This document shows positions 4,946 through 5,757 of a stretch of DNA of 5,757 nucleotides, piece after piece; position 1 is the stretch's first letter; each line of letters begins with the position of its first letter. The DNA is taken from contig VBMC01000040.1 of the NCBI GenBank assembly GCA_005879015.1, forward strand, positions 1 to 5,757, read 5' to 3'. The stretch is from Methanobacteriota archaeon (GTDB lineage: Archaea > Thermoplasmatota > Thermoplasmata > RBG-16-68-12). Below the pieces are notes generated by a model. That model saw only the letters and a program-made list of their open reading frames with translations. It was not told the origin of the DNA and searched no databases. Made by a program: the position numbers and the translations under genes.

Positions 4946-5737
4946 TTGGCGTTTGCCGTGGATACCGACCAGATGCTCCACGCCGCGGTCGACTTCCTCC
5001 ATCTCTGGCGGGAGCAGGCGCCTTCGAAGGTCCCGATGACATGGGGCACGATCTACAGGGACGATCGGTTCCCCCTCATCCACGAGGCGAACCTGGGGTG
5101 GGTGTCGAGTCCTCCGGAGGACGGTCCGAAGAGGATCATCGAGGATCTGGGAGAGTCGTTCCGCGGAATGGCGATCCCCCACCAGGCGCTCCTGTTCGAG
5201 GACGCGGAGAAGGCCTTCGCGCTCCAAGAGGAGTTCGTCCGCTTGGGATTCCGTCCTACTGCGGAACTCGCCTTAGCGAAGGTCGGACTCCCCGACTGCA
5301 TCGTGAACCCCGATCTGGAGCTCCGACCGGCCGCGGCAGGGACCGCGATGGACGACTTCCGCGCGATCACAGCGGCCACCGATGTGGCTTTCGGCCATTC
5401 TCGCGACGTGATCGAACAGCTGTGGGGCGTCTGGCGCGAGCGATCCAAGCGCGTGGGAATGCAGCCGTACGTGGCATACCTGGATGGGACGGCGGCCGGG
5501 ACCGTGAGTGTGTGGCCGCGGGGCATCTTCGCATGGATCGACAACGTCGCGACCCACCCGGATTTCCGGATGCGAGGCGTCGGTCGCACGATGCTCTTCG
5601 AAGCCTGCAAGCGCGCGATCGAGGCTCGGTGCGAATGGACCTTGTTGATCTCAGACCTCTTCGACACGCCGAAGGAGATGTACAAGACGCTCGGGTTCGA
5701 GGCCATCGGCGAGGTCCGCGGCTTCCTGCGCGAATGA
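4946..5737 (+). CDS. GNAT-family N-acetyltransferase, apparently tandem with a degenerate N-terminal half
   Basis: Transfers an acetyl group from acetyl-CoA to an amine; the substrate is unknown. The C-terminal half (about residues 122-263) is a full GNAT domain: IDNVATHPDFRMRGVGRT (198-215) contains the acetyl-CoA pyrophosphate-binding motif R-x-x-G-x-G (Arg208, Gly211, Gly213), and MYKTLGFEAIGE (245-256) is the usual closing motif. The N-terminal half (1-115; VDFLHLWREQAP, FPLIHEANLGWV, ALLFEDAEKAFALQEEFVRLGFRPTAELALAKV) has the alternating strand/helix look of a second GNAT fold but no R/QxxGxG loop. The start is uncertain. The frame is open to 4760, inside rpa. Codons before ~4940 have low GC at position three, unlike the gene. 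TTG 4946 keeps a first beta strand (MAFAVDTD); GTG 4958, ATG 4973 and GTG 4895 are alternatives, none with a convincing Shine-Dalgarno. Divergent from rpa. Confidence 0.85.
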   Translation: MAFAVDTDQMLHAAVDFLHLWREQAPSKVPMTWGTIYRDDRFPLIHEANLGWVSSPPEDGPKRIIEDLGESFRGMAIPHQALLFEDAEKAFALQEEFVRLGFRPTAELALAKVGLPDCIVNPDLELRPAAAGTAMDDFRAITAATDVAFGHSRDVIEQLWGVWRERSKRVGMQPYVAYLDGTAAGTVSVWPRGIFAWIDNVATHPDFRMRGVGRTMLFEACKRAIEARCEWTLLISDLFDTPKEMYKTLGFEAIGEVRGFLRE

Positions 5738-5757
5738 GGCCAAGGGCCGAATCCTTC

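Noticed and set aside
5053..5706. Minus-strand open frame of 217 codons opposite the GNAT gene
   Set aside because: Ser/Arg-rich shadow; the plus strand encodes a clear GNAT domain.
5739..5749. GGCC-AAG-GGCC hairpin after the GNAT stop as a terminator
   Set aside because: Four-base arms with no T-run; too weak to annotate.
1..5757. CRISPR arrays, tRNA or rRNA genes, insertion sequences
   Set aside because: No regularly spaced repeats, no cloverleaf or rRNA signatures and no transposase or terminal inverted repeats were found by reading both strands.

Overview
The window (about 61% G+C by eye) looks like a chromosomal segment of a euryarchaeal-type archaeon, most plausibly an uncultured high-GC member of the Thermoplasmatota. 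The evidence is a three-OB-fold, zinc-finger replication protein A with its RPA-associated partner directly downstream, a single-domain archaeal KaiC/RAD55-type ATPase, a protein resembling the haloarchaeal 'HTR-like' RecA-fold family, and archaeal TATA-like boxes about 35-40 nt before several starts. The phylum is an inference; the domain is well supported.

Layout. Positions 1-149 (minus) are the 5' end of a HAD phosphatase of the phosphoserine phosphatase type, with a TATA box at 181-190. Positions 240-1889 (minus) are a two-gene unit: an HTR-like RecA-fold protein with a degenerate P-loop, then, after 9 bp, a canonical KaiC-domain ATPase whose Shine-Dalgarno overlaps the upstream stop. Positions 1890-2199 hold no recognised gene; they contain repeated motifs, palindromes and one weak 37-codon ORF. 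Positions 2200-2679 (plus) encode a four-helix membrane protein with a C-terminal zinc ribbon. It converges, 6 bp apart, on the replication operon (minus, 4824-2686): rpa followed by rpap, joined by a 4-bp stop/start overlap. Positions ~4946-5737 (plus) encode a GNAT acetyltransferase, divergent from rpa across a shared TATA-like box.

How they work together. RPA and RPAP are expected to form the single-stranded-DNA-binding complex for replication and repair. The HTR-like/KaiC pair is probably a signalling or regulatory ATPase module, with the intact KaiC supplying nucleotide binding. The membrane protein, GNAT and HAD genes have no evident shared pathway with these.

The most notable anomaly is in rpa: the first OB-fold has lost its first strands and the reading frame changes around 4611-4628, so as written the gene cannot make an intact protein. 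This is either an assembly or sequencing error or a real lesion. The second signal is a pair of short motifs repeated in the same order in the 310-bp gene-free stretch, spaced one helical turn differently in the two copies.
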